Below are positions 8,591 through 16,610 of a stretch of 64,000 nucleotides of DNA, one piece after another (positions within the stretch are counted from its first letter, which is position 1; each line of letters opens with the position of its first letter). This DNA comes from Hornefia porci (GTDB lineage: Bacteria > Bacillota > Clostridia > Peptostreptococcales > Anaerovoracaceae): positions 2,046,001 through 2,110,000 of the forward strand of contig NZ_MJIE01000001.1 in the NCBI RefSeq assembly GCF_001940235.1, in the 5' to 3' direction. The notes under the pieces were generated by a model. The model was not told the DNA's origin and searched no databases. It saw nothing but the letters and a program-made list of their open reading frames with translations. The position numbers and the translations under genes were made by a program.

Positions 8591-9534
8591 TCTGATCCCT
8601 CCCGCGCAAAGCCATCGGCGGTATCGCCGCCGAGGCCGTCGGATAGTCCGCGAGCGCCGGCCTGCCCACGAGCGCCGTCGCCCGGCCACAAAGCCTCCCG
8701 CATTGCCTTTGCCTTCTGCAGGGTTTCTTCGTACTCCGCCTCCGGGTCGGATTCGCAGGTGATGCCTCCGCCGACGCCCAGATGCCACTGGTTCCCGCGG
8801 CATATCCCGGTCCGGATCATGATGTTAAAGTCGCAGTTCCCGTCCAGCGAAAAGTACCCAAGTGTACCGGTATACAGATTTCGTCGCTCCAGTTCCAGCT
8901 CATCGATGATTTCCATGGCCCGGATTTTCGGTGCTCCGGTTATGGAACCGCCGGGGAAAAGGCTGTGAAGAAGCTCCGGAACATCAATATCCTGCCGCCG
9001 CCTTCCGATGACCGTGCTCACCAGGTGAAAGACAGTGGAATAATCTTCGATGACAAAATGCTCCGGAACCTGTACGCTGCCGGCTTCGCAGATGTGATTC
9101 AGGTCGTTGCGCTCCAGGTCTACGATCATCAGGAGCTCGCTGCGATCTTTGGCTGAGTGCCGCAGTTCTTCGCGGAGCATGGAGTCTTCCTGCTCCGTGC
9201 TCCCGCGTTTCCGGGTACCCTTGATGGGCCGTGTTTCGACCCGGCTCCCGCGAATCCGCACAAAACGCTCGGGAGAGGCGCAGACTACCTGAAAATCCAC
9301 GCCCTGCAGGAATCCGCCGAAGGGGGTCGGGTGGTGTGTGCGGAGGTAGCGGTATACTTCATAGGGCTCCCGGCTGCTGCTGAGCCGGAGCTGCTGCGTC
9401 ATGTTGGCGATATAGATGTCGCCGGCTCTGATGTATTCAATCAGTCGGCGAATCGCCTCCTTATAGGAAGCCTTTGTGAAAGCGGAGCTGAAGGGAGCAA
9501 GCCCTTTGTGCGCGGGGGAGCAGGAACAAAACAT
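8587..9534 (-). CDS. pabB: PabB C-terminal half: chorismate-binding domain, separated by a -1 frameshift
   Basis: This frame carries the catalytic chorismate-binding domain of aminodeoxychorismate synthase component I. RPIKGTRKRG has the lysine typical of PabB rather than the PIAGT of anthranilate synthase. LMIVDLERNDLN, FPGGSITGAPKIRAME and the C-terminal GGGITCESDPEAEYEE are further family motifs. Homology-like sequence begins at about FTKASYKEAIRRL (near 9470). The N-terminal half is in another frame (9441-10178), overlapping by 94 bp. The first ATG at 9534 has no convincing ribosome site, so this half is probably reached by frameshifting, or the gene is broken. A low-complexity Gly/Ala/Arg tail precedes the stop. 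Confidence 0.85.
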   Translation of the reverse strand: MFCSCSPAHKGLAPFSSAFTKASYKEAIRRLIEYIRAGDIYIANMTQQLRLSSSREPYEVYRYLRTHHPTPFGGFLQGVDFQVVCASPERFVRIRGSRVETRPIKGTRKRGSTEQEDSMLREELRHSAKDRSELLMIVDLERNDLNHICEAGSVQVPEHFVIEDYSTVFHLVSTVIGRRRQDIDVPELLHSLFPGGSITGAPKIRAMEIIDELELERRNLYTGTLGYFSLDGNCDFNIMIRTGICRGNQWHLGVGGGITCESDPEAEYEETLQKAKAMREALWPGDGARGQAGARGLSDGLGGDTADGFAREGSE

Positions 9535-10178
9535 GGTTCGCGCAGTTCTGCCCGATACTTTGTGAGCCTGGCCCCGAAGTCCTCCGCTTCCTCGCGCATC
9601 GTCAGATACAACGCGCGTTCCTCCCGGTCCTCGATAATCAAAACATCATAAAATGCGAAAAAAGCGTCCGGAACCTGTACCGTTCGGGGGTGGCGGCTGC
9701 AAATGTTTTCGAACTTCCGGCAGAAATCGTAAGAGAAATAACCGAAAGCGCCGGCGATCAGAGGCAGGTGCGTCGGGTTGTCTTCGCGGTGCTCCTCCAG
9801 CCGCCGCGACAGACGCTGCTCAAGCGGCTCCGGGCAGGCCGCCCCGTTTTCCGTGCAGCGCCCTTCTGTCTCCGTCAGAATCAGGTACGGCTCCAGCGCG
9901 ATGACGGAATATCGTTCGTATTGCCGGGAGGACGAGCCGCAGCGACCTGCAACCGGCGTCGAAGGCGCCTGCGAAGAGCCGGCGAACTGCGCCGAATTGC
10001 GGCAACCCGCGACCGGCGTCGAAGGCGCCTGCGAAAAACCGGCGAACTGCGCCGAACTGCAGCGACCCGCGACCGGCGTCGAAGAATCCAGGAAAATCGC
10101 AAAAGGTTCCTGGTGATACCGCTCGAAAATCTCTGCTGCGGGCCGGTAAAAGTCGAGTTTTTCTACGTGTGTTGTCAT
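9441..10178 (-). CDS. pabB: PabB N-terminal half with inserted 20-residue repeats
   Basis: This is the N-terminal domain of the anthranilate synthase I/PabB family: ERYSVIALEPYLILTETEG, AGAFGYFSYDFCRKFE and VPDAFFAFYDVLIIEDRE. Its start overlaps the pabA stop as ATGA (10175-10178). After the N-terminal strand it carries about 2.5 in-frame copies of a 20-residue unit beginning TPVAG. The frame ends at 9441, about 30 codons past the expected domain boundary; its last residues have no family match, while the neighbouring frame supplies the missing continuation. Together the halves make one normal PabB if read through a -1 shift. Confidence 0.82.
   Translation of the reverse strand: MTTHVEKLDFYRPAAEIFERYHQEPFAIFLDSSTPVAGRCSSAQFAGFSQAPSTPVAGCRNSAQFAGSSQAPSTPVAGRCGSSSRQYERYSVIALEPYLILTETEGRCTENGAACPEPLEQRLSRRLEEHREDNPTHLPLIAGAFGYFSYDFCRKFENICSRHPRTVQVPDAFFAFYDVLIIEDREERALYLTMREEAEDFGARLTKYRAELREPCFVPAPPRTKGLLPSAPLSQRLPIRRRFAD
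9501..9507 (-). promoter_or_regulatory. Candidate -1 frameshift heptamer in pabB
   Basis: In the overlap of the two pabB frames, the minus strand reads A AAG GGC in the upstream frame, fitting the X XXY YYZ slippery pattern. A -1 slip here joins the two halves exactly. A C5 run about 15 bases upstream is a rival explanation (sequencing or replication indel). Confidence 0.35.
9941..10084. repeat. 60-bp in-frame tandem repeat inside pabB
   Basis: Two full 60-bp units (9961-10020 and 10021-10080) plus partial copies on both sides. They differ at a few bases only. 60 is a multiple of three, so the reading frame of pabB is kept. Confidence 0.9.
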
Positions 10179-10855
10179 GATCTGATTTCCTCCTTTTCGG
10201 CGCCGGAGGCTTTTCCGGCATTGTCTGCGATGGCTGCCTGCGCGTATTTTCCGGAGGCTTTTCGGCCGGATATTTCTCTGCTGATCTGAATAAAGTTGTA
10301 GAGCAGCTCGTGGCCATACTCGGTCAGCACAGCCTCCGGATGAAACTGAACCCCGAAAATGGGCAATTCCTTGTGATGGAATCCCATGATGACGCCGTCT
10401 CCGGTGCGCGCGTCGACCTCCAGCTCATTCGGCAGATTTTGTTCGCTGACCACCAGCGAATGGTACCGTGTCACCCGATAGAAGGCCGGGAGCCCGCGGA
10501 ACAGACCCTGCCGGCTGTTGTGGATGAGGCTGATTTTTCCGTGCATGGGGCGCTGCCCGCGCTGAACGGCGGCTCCGAAAACGCGGCCGATAATCTGGTG
10601 GCCAAGGCAGACGCCGAGAATCGGAATCTGGCCGGCCATTCGACGAACTAGCTCCTGACTGAGCGGGCAGTCGTCCGGCCCCTTCGGTCCCGGGGAAATA
10701 ACGATGCCCTCCAGTGCTCCGGACCGTGCAAGTGCTTCTATCTGCACAAGATCAGCGTCGCCGCTCCGGACTATCTCTACTTCCGCGCCGCATTCCCGCA
10801 TGTAGCACACGAGATTGTATACAAAGGAATCATAGTGGTCAATCATAAGATACAT
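10175..10855 (-). CDS. pabA: Aminodeoxychorismate/anthranilate synthase glutaminase subunit
   Basis: A 226-residue class I glutamine amidotransferase that supplies ammonia to PabB. The nucleophile cysteine is in GVCLGHQIIG near residue 80, and the His/Glu pair in VQFHPEAVLTEYG. MIDHYDSFVYNL and ISPGPKGPDDC are typical. It is first in the pabA-pabB-pabC operon and overlaps pabB by 4 bp. The C-terminal extension of about 35 residues is rich in Lys/Ala and has no family match. The K-type PabB and adjacent PabC favour folate over tryptophan synthesis. Confidence 0.9.
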   Translation of the reverse strand: MYLMIDHYDSFVYNLVCYMRECGAEVEIVRSGDADLVQIEALARSGALEGIVISPGPKGPDDCPLSQELVRRMAGQIPILGVCLGHQIIGRVFGAAVQRGQRPMHGKISLIHNSRQGLFRGLPAFYRVTRYHSLVVSEQNLPNELEVDARTGDGVIMGFHHKELPIFGVQFHPEAVLTEYGHELLYNFIQISREISGRKASGKYAQAAIADNAGKASGAEKEEIRS

Positions 10856-11027
10856 AACAGCAGATACTTCCTTTCTGATTTTCTTAAGGTCTCAGTTTTC
10901 CGGCAGACGTCCTGCTTCTTGACTTCGGGCTCCCGGCTCCCGGGGTTTTGAATTTCCTGCCAATGCGCTGCCCTTCATGCCGACCGTGCCGGCACGCCGC
11001 ATGCCGGAAGGCTGCGGCATAAAATAA

Positions 11028-11076
11028 GAAAACTGTCAGGGAAAGATTCTGTTAGAATCTTTTCCTGGCAGTTTTC
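11028..11076 (-). terminator. Long leader hairpin upstream of pabA, attenuator-like
   Basis: Arms of 23 nt (11028-11050 and 11054-11076) with a 3-nt loop match at 21 of 23 positions. On the minus strand the hairpin is followed by TTTTCTTATTTT, like an intrinsic terminator, yet it lies about 170 nt before pabA and just after a promoter-like sequence. It may be an attenuator. On the plus strand both mismatches become G-U pairs. Confidence 0.5.
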
Positions 11077-11096
11077 CGCTTCGTGGACACACCATC

Positions 11097-11129
11097 GCAA
11101 TTAATATAACATGGCGGAGCAGGTTTTGT
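11097..11129 (-). promoter_or_regulatory. Possible promoter of the pab operon
   Basis: On the minus strand TAGACA, about 18 bp, TATATT near 11129-11100. It places the 11028-11076 hairpin early in the transcript leader. Confidence 0.4.
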
Positions 11130-11270
11130 CTAATGTTTTTTAGGCGGGGGTTTACAAAGCGCGGTGCAACATGTTGCGAAGGTTGCGAAGCACGGTGCGA
11201 AGTTTAAAAATGATGCGGTGGCGGCTCTTTTAACTGGACTGCCGCGAAGCCGGAGTACAATCGCGGATGT

Positions 11271-11569
11271 CATATCGTAAATTGACGATTACAAAGCCGC
11301 TTAAAAGGACATTGGTTGGAAAATCTGCCACAAAACGCAAAAAAAATCAAAAATGTGGCAGAAAAGTGTACTGTACGTTTAAAAATTGTCTTTCCTGAGG
11401 GGGGATCAGCCGATGACAGGGTCGACAAAGGTCGGTAGAAGTCGGTAAAAGTCGATTTTTGGTATGTAAATGTATGTAGATACTGAAATCGGAATAATAT
11501 TGCATGTAATTCTGCCACATTTCTCGAAAAAAATCAAAAATGTGGCAACTCTGAGTGCCGTCTAACTCG
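11271..11569 (+). repeat. Two-hairpin intergenic element, copy 1
   Basis: The left boundary is CATATCGTAAATTGACGAT. Hairpin 1 has arms CTGCCACA (11325-11332) and TGTGGCAG (11354-11361); hairpin 2 has arms TGCCACATTT (11513-11522) and AAATGTGGCA (11538-11547). The right end is TCTAACTC. The outer parts match copy 2 (28713-29021) closely and the first hairpin starts exactly 54 bp after the left end in both, but the 150-bp core is unrelated. This copy's core has four 10-bp GTCG repeats. Confidence 0.8.
11421..11460 (+). repeat. Four 10-bp iterons inside element copy 1
   Basis: GTCGACAAAG, GTCGGTAGAA, GTCGGTAAAA and GTCGATTTTT follow each other without gaps. A 10-bp period places each GTCG on the same face of the helix, as in protein-binding iterons. 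Confidence 0.6.
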
Positions 11570-11722
11570 TCTGTCCGATTTGCCCCTTTATCTCCGCCCG
11601 TTCCGCCTTTCTCATCTGCCCGATTTATCCCGTCCGCCGCATCTGTTCCATTATCCCCGTGCGACTCGTCGGCCCGAGCCGGCCAGCCGGGCTTAAAATC
11701 TCCTGACTATAGTTTTCATCAG

Positions 11723-11812
11723 TATTCGTTGCCGTTCTTCGACATTCAGCGGCGTTCCTTCAGCCGCTATTCGTTGCCGTTCTTCGACATTCGGCGGCGT
11801 TCCTTCTTTCGT
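11723..11812. repeat. 45-bp tandem duplication
   Basis: Two 45-bp units (11723-11767 and 11768-11812), identical over about the first 38 bases apart from one substitution; the ends diverge. Confidence 0.85.
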
Positions 11813-11937
11813 TATTTGGTAGCATTCCTCCACCCACCATTTGACCGCATCTTTTCATGCACTACCGAAATTTTTCTGTACTCTTCTCGACCTTGCAGGC
11901 ATTCTGTGGATGTGCGCAGACATTCCGTGGATATCGA

Positions 11938-11979
11938 TTGACAGACTATAATCTGAATGATAATATTGACTATAGTCAA
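11938..11979 (+). promoter_or_regulatory. Promoter-like sequence followed by a 14-bp palindrome
   Basis: TTGACA (11938-11943), 17 bp, TAATAT (11961-11966), followed by the perfect palindrome TTGACTATAGTCAA (11966-11979) over the expected start. If active it would give a leader of about 570 nt for the surface protein, or an unannotated RNA. Confidence 0.4.
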
Positions 11980-12343
11980 GAGTGTGCTGGATGCATTTTG
12001 TGAAATCCAAAAAAGATACAAAAATAAAAGAAATATCGTTTTGGTACTCGATTTAAGGTCATTGGTTCCGAAACTATTGATAGACCGTATAGACTTGGGT
12101 AAAATATAGCAATTCAGGAACCGTATTACCTGAAATTCCGCAAACTCTTGGAGAATGAGTTCCTTGGAATTTGCCTTTCCGGAGGCGTTCGGAGCGGCTG
12201 GCTTCGCCGATGCTTCGAGTACCGGTTTCTTGCAGCGCGTCGCCAACCCTTGCGACCCTCGTCGTTCGTCGGGAGCCGTCGCCGGTCCCTTCCGAACCTG
12301 CTGCATTTTCAGGAGTTCAGGAGTTATTAAGTTAGTGCCTGTT

Positions 12344-12368
12344 CATTAAGTCCCCGTCGGACTTAATG
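12344..12368 (+). repeat. Short hairpin, CATTAAGTCC type
   Basis: Perfect arms CATTAAGTCC and GGACTTAATG with loop CCGTC, followed by AGCGCTGA. A similar hairpin with the GTCGGA loop side and GCGCTGA tail occurs at 22627-22654. Confidence 0.6.
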
Positions 12369-12429
12369 AGCGCTGACGGCAGTTTGTCAGCAGCGCCGCG
12401 GCGCACCATCCTATGGAAGGGTGCGCAGG

Positions 12430-12478
12430 CTACCGAACATGCTCTTTGTATTATTGAGATTTCAAGCATATTCGGTAG
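12430..12478 (+). promoter_or_regulatory. Leader inverted repeat before the surface protein
   Basis: Arms CTACCGAACATGCT (12430-12443) and AGCATATTCGGTAG (12465-12478), with one mismatch, ending about 60 bp before the ATG. It could be an operator or a leader structure; no T-run follows. Confidence 0.5.
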
Positions 12479-12540
12479 CTGAGTACGCATTAAGTTATTG
12501 TGAAGTTACAGTGTATTATGATTTTGAGAGAGAGGCATCT

Positions 12541-15500
12541 ATGAGTATGAAATTTCATTTCGTCCGGATGACAGACGGGCGGGGCAGAAAATGGGTCTGC
12601 AGCGCGGTGATTGTGCTTGCGGTGATTTTGTGCTTCGCAATGCTGAATGTCACTCCGGCACACGCGTTATCGGACTCCACCGCTATTGTGCTGGATACAA
12701 ATGGCGGTACAGGCGGAGGCACAGTAAAGGTAACGGATAAGAAAAAAGTGGCGGCGCCGCTGCCCACCGCACAGCAGAACGGATACGTCTTCAACGGCTG
12801 GTGGACCAAAAGCGGCTCGAGCTGGGGCAGCATTCTGAAGGTGGGAGACAGTGAACCCGCATCAAGCACTACCTACTACGCTCGCTGGACGGAGATCAGC
12901 GAGACGACTTCCAAGACCGCAACCTATTTTTACGGAAAGGCGACGGACGACAGCGCCGGGAGCGTGACCTACAATTACGGCGAGATCGGCACGGCGAACA
13001 AAGGCTTTACCTATAACTACGGGACCATCGGCACAGTCCCCGCGACTGCGAGCAGCGGTACATATAACTACGGAACGATTGAGAACTACGCTTCCACGAA
13101 GAGTTCCTGGGGGTTGACCTATAACTACAGCGTCATTAAAAACAACAGCGGGAATGTAAAGAGTAACTACGAAATCATCGAAAACAGCAGCGGAACCGTG
13201 GATACCAACTACGGAACCGTGAAGAACAACACCGGCACCGTCAAAACCACAGAAGAGAACTCCGTAACATACAACGACGGCGGAACCGTTGAATCTGCTG
13301 AGGAAGGCGTTATTTACAATTACAGCGGCACAGTAAAGCAGTACTGGGCGAGCGGCAGCCCGAAGGTGTATAACTTTGCGGGCGGAACTTTTGTATACAA
13401 CAGTAGCAGCGGCGGCGCCACCATCTACGACTTGGGCGGCACAACCTCCGGAAAGCCGGGACGCTATGACAAAACAATCTCCTGCTACAAGGTGGAGCTG
13501 GGCAGTGGCCTGGTGAAGAGTGTCGGCGGAGATTTCATCGAGGCGAAGGACGGGAGTGTGTACCTGCCGCAGGGCGGCAAGGGAACGCTGACTCCGGCGG
13601 ATGGCGTGGACAAGCTGTACATGACCGGAGGCAACCTGACTGAGAACGGAGACGGAACCTATACAGTTTCCAACGTCAAGAGGGATGCTGCCATCAGCGA
13701 TGTTCCCACATATTCCATCAGCTACGATCTGGACGGCGGGGTGCTGGCGGACGGTGACAGCAATCCGATTGCCTACACATCGAAGGACACGATCACGCTG
13801 AAGAATCCGCAGGACAAGAAAAACAGCGAATACACCGATTACCTGTTCGCAGGCTGGATCGGGACCGGACTGGACACTCCCGCGATGGAAGTCACCATTC
13901 CGGCGGGCAGTACGGGAAATCGCAGCTATAAAGCCACCTGGAAACCTAACCCCGACCTGATCAATGTAACATTTAAATTCGATGTGGACTCCAGGGGAGT
14001 TGTGAAGAAATACGACAAGAGCAAGGCCGGAACCGCCTTCGGAAGCTTACTGAGCGACCCCGCGCTGGACAGTTACGTCGCCAGAACCGGATATGATTTC
14101 ACAGGCTGGTACACCGAGGAAAAGAGCGGAGAGAAGATCGACAGCGACACGGCGAGACCTTCCGAGGACACCACCTACTACGCCCGCTGGCAGATCCGTA
14201 CCGTGACCATCAGACTGGACGGCAACGGCGGCACAGACGGCGGCACCTTCACAGGGAAATACAAAGAAACCATTGGAGTGCTCCCGATGAGCACCCGCAG
14301 CGGCTACATATTCAACGGCTGGTGGATCAAGGATAAAGACGGAAATTGGGACGGCGTGCTGAGCGCGCGCGATGGCTTCCCGGCACAGGATACCACCTAC
14401 TACGCCCGCTGGACGAAAAAAACCGCAGAGAACACCACGACCTTCATCAACGGAGTTTCAGGATTTGACGGCTTCTTCACCGCGACTGATGAGAACAGAG
14501 GAAACGTCTCCGAGAATTATGGAGAAATCGGCTTGGTGACGGAGGGCGGAACCGTCGGAAAGAACTACGGATATATCGGCATTTACAAAGGCAGGTCCAT
14601 TTCCGACAACTACGGTCTCATCGGCAACAACAAAGGAAAACTCAACTATAATTATAATCTGCTGAAGGAGAACAGCGGAGAACTCGATTACAACGAAGGT
14701 CTGCTGGAACTGAATACCGGCATTCTTCACAGCAATCGCGCAGGCGTTGAGACCAACAAAGGATCCATCGACTACAGCTACGGCGTTCTCAAGGTTAACG
14801 ATGAGACCGGTACCGTGGCGACCAACTACGGAGAAATCCGGTTCAACGCCGGAACCGTGGACAGAAACTACGGAAAAGTGAACAATTTCGGCGGCACCGT
14901 CAAAGATAACAGAAGCGGCGCGGAGGTCACCGACTTCTATAAGGTGGTTCCGGGCTCCAGAGTGAAGAAGATTACCTATGAGAAGGGCTTCACCGATTTC
15001 CAGAACGTGGGATGGCTGGAGAAGGAGAAGGGAACCGGCGTCATCCGGGTGCAGCTGACCGACGACGCGCTGGACGAGGCCTTTGTCGTCAAGGCAGACG
15101 GCTGCGACATTCAGAAAAATGAGGATGGCAGCTATACCCTGAGCAAGGTGTCCGGGAACGTGACGATCAGCGCCGAGCCGACTGTCTATGCAATTACCTA
15201 TGACCTGGGCGGCGGCGAAGCGGAGAACAAAGCGACGTACACCTATGACGACGAAGCGTTCACGCTGAACAATCCAGTCCGCAGAGGCTTCGAGTTTACC
15301 GGATGGAGCGGAACCGGCCTGCAGGGCGAGAACAATATGAAGGTCACCGTGCCGAAGAACAGCTACGGCAGCCGCAGCTATAAAGCGCACTGGAAGAAGA
15401 TCACCTATACGATTACTTATGACCTGGCGGGAGGCAGCGTGAAGACTGCGAACCCCGGCAGCTACGATGTGGAAACCGCGGCGTTCTCACTGCAGAATCC

Positions 15501-16191
15501 GGAGAGAGAAGGCTATGTGTTCACCGGCTGGACCGGCACAGGTCTGACCGGAAATACCAGAACCGTCACAGTGGCGACAGGAACCACCGGCAACCTCGCC
15601 TTCAAGGCGACCTGGAAGAGACCGGTTCTGCTGCTGACGGTGAAAGCCGGCGGCAAGAAGGCTCAGAAACTGACTTGGAACAAAGTCAGCGCCCATCATT
15701 ATGAAGTGTACGGGACTTTGTGCAGCAAAGACAATTTCAAAAAACTCGCTTCTGTGAAGGGTACGTCCAGAACATTCCGGAAGCTCCGGGGGAAGGACGC
15801 GTACAAATATTACGTCGTCGCTGTGGATTCACAGGGAAAACGCATCGCGAAGTCGGCAGCACAGCACAGCATTACCGGTAATGACAGCGGCAGAAAGACA
15901 AATGCGAAGTCTGTCAGCGTCAGGGTCGGAAAGACGACGCTGCGTACAGGTCAGACGACTAAACTGAAGGTTTCCGTCAAAGCGGCGCGGAAGGGCAGAG
16001 CGCTTCTGTGGAAGGGCCACACCTCCCAGTACCGGTATGTGGTTACCGATGCGGAATACCCGTACAGCACTTCCAAAGCAGTGAAGGTTACCGCAGGCGG
16101 AACGGTCAAAGCAGTGTCGAAGGGGCAGGCCAGAATTTTCGTGATGGCGGCCAACGGCGTGCGGGCCAGCGTGGTCATCACCGTGAAGTGA
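12541..16191 (+). CDS. Secreted surface protein with InlB-type and NYG-repeat regions
   Basis: A 1216-residue exported protein. The ATG at 12541 is chosen because GAGAGAGG precedes it and a signal peptide follows (hydrophobic VIVLAVILCFAMLNV, cleavage near TPAHA); an upstream frame from 12421 is leader. The InlB/Listeria-Bacteroides repeat modules end in YYARW or the like (about residues 45-120, 430-550, 555-625, then several SYKA-W types). Two tracts, about 140-290 and 650-800, consist of 10-13-residue units around NYGxI and N-x-G-x-V, suggesting a beta-solenoid. The C-terminus has a fibronectin-like and a BIG2-like domain but no sorting signal or membrane anchor. Likely a secreted or wall-associated adhesin; ligand unknown. 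Confidence 0.85.
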   Translation: MSMKFHFVRMTDGRGRKWVCSAVIVLAVILCFAMLNVTPAHALSDSTAIVLDTNGGTGGGTVKVTDKKKVAAPLPTAQQNGYVFNGWWTKSGSSWGSILKVGDSEPASSTTYYARWTEISETTSKTATYFYGKATDDSAGSVTYNYGEIGTANKGFTYNYGTIGTVPATASSGTYNYGTIENYASTKSSWGLTYNYSVIKNNSGNVKSNYEIIENSSGTVDTNYGTVKNNTGTVKTTEENSVTYNDGGTVESAEEGVIYNYSGTVKQYWASGSPKVYNFAGGTFVYNSSSGGATIYDLGGTTSGKPGRYDKTISCYKVELGSGLVKSVGGDFIEAKDGSVYLPQGGKGTLTPADGVDKLYMTGGNLTENGDGTYTVSNVKRDAAISDVPTYSISYDLDGGVLADGDSNPIAYTSKDTITLKNPQDKKNSEYTDYLFAGWIGTGLDTPAMEVTIPAGSTGNRSYKATWKPNPDLINVTFKFDVDSRGVVKKYDKSKAGTAFGSLLSDPALDSYVARTGYDFTGWYTEEKSGEKIDSDTARPSEDTTYYARWQIRTVTIRLDGNGGTDGGTFTGKYKETIGVLPMSTRSGYIFNGWWIKDKDGNWDGVLSARDGFPAQDTTYYARWTKKTAENTTTFINGVSGFDGFFTATDENRGNVSENYGEIGLVTEGGTVGKNYGYIGIYKGRSISDNYGLIGNNKGKLNYNYNLLKENSGELDYNEGLLELNTGILHSNRAGVETNKGSIDYSYGVLKVNDETGTVATNYGEIRFNAGTVDRNYGKVNNFGGTVKDNRSGAEVTDFYKVVPGSRVKKITYEKGFTDFQNVGWLEKEKGTGVIRVQLTDDALDEAFVVKADGCDIQKNEDGSYTLSKVSGNVTISAEPTVYAITYDLGGGEAENKATYTYDDEAFTLNNPVRRGFEFTGWSGTGLQGENNMKVTVPKNSYGSRSYKAHWKKITYTITYDLAGGSVKTANPGSYDVETAAFSLQNPEREGYVFTGWTGTGLTGNTRTVTVATGTTGNLAFKATWKRPVLLLTVKAGGKKAQKLTWNKVSAHHYEVYGTLCSKDNFKKLASVKGTSRTFRKLRGKDAYKYYVVAVDSQGKRIAKSAAQHSITGNDSGRKTNAKSVSVRVGKTTLRTGQTTKLKVSVKAARKGRALLWKGHTSQYRYVVTDAEYPYSTSKAVKVTAGGTVKAVSKGQARIFVMAANGVRASVVITVK

Positions 16192-16252
16192 TAAGAGACT
16201 GACGCGGATACGGCGAATTTACCGAAAACGGCAGTCGATATAAATCATATAT

Positions 16253-16290
16253 GAGCGGCGGCGTGCAGAAAACTGCGTGTCGCCGCTCTT
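16253..16290 (+). terminator. Possible terminator after the first surface protein
   Basis: Arms GAGCGGCG and CGCCGCTC with an inner GCAG-AAAA-CTGC stem, 60 bp after the stop codon. Only a weak T-tract (TCTT) follows, so efficiency is doubtful. Confidence 0.45.
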
Positions 16291-16487
16291 CAGGTGTGCG
16301 TTTATGCGGCTTTCCGGACGCCCTATATCCGTTCACCCGGTCTGGTACAGAATCGCTCCCGAACATGCATAGTACTTCTAAGGAGACGGAAAATCGCTCC
16401 CCAATATGCTTTATGGGCATTCTCAAGTTCCGGTCAACTCTTTTCGGGTATACAAAGAGTACAAGTTGGGTTTTTGTTCCGGCTTTA

Positions 16488-16516
16488 TTGACAGTCAAAG
16501 TTGACTGGTCTAAAAT
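16488..16516 (+). promoter_or_regulatory. Sigma-A promoter of the NPDTG surface protein, with inverted half-sites
   Basis: TTGACA (16488-16493), 17 bp, TAAAAT (16511-16516). The spacer contains AGTCAA-AG-TTGACT (16493-16506), the same half-sites as the palindrome at 11966-11979 but in the opposite order. Confidence 0.7.
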
Positions 16517-16610
16517 AGAAATCTGTAAGGTTGTATTATAATTAAAGTAACCAGAACGCATCCGGCCGCTTTAAGGGACCGGGATTTTAAGTTGGATTAG
16601 GAGAGAGACA

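Larger units (their letters stand above)
10856..12540. other. Long non-coding region between pabA and the first surface protein
   Basis: It holds the pab leader hairpin and promoter, one copy of the two-copy intergenic element (11271-11569), a 45-bp tandem duplication (11723-11812), a promoter-palindrome pair (11938-11979) and two leader hairpins (12344-12368, 12430-12478). Open frames on either strand here are low complexity or follow the repeats and lack ribosome sites, so I annotate no gene. Confidence 0.7.
16192..16610. other. Intergenic region between the two surface protein genes
   Basis: Apart from the hairpin at 16253-16290 and the promoter at 16488-16516 I see no gene here. Open frames on both strands lack ribosome sites and recognisable domains. 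Confidence 0.6.

Noticed and set aside
11270..11518. 82-codon minus-strand ORF
   Set aside because: It lies wholly within the two-hairpin element, has no ribosome site and no domain, and the other copy does not keep the frame.
11325..11547. CRISPR or integron attC reading of the two-hairpin element
   Set aside because: Only two repeats per copy, about 190 bp apart, with no array and no integrase; the hairpins lack attC features.
11555..11941. 128-codon plus-strand ORF
   Set aside because: Its sequence is Pro/Ser/Phe-rich and follows the 45-bp duplication; no ribosome site or homology-like motif.
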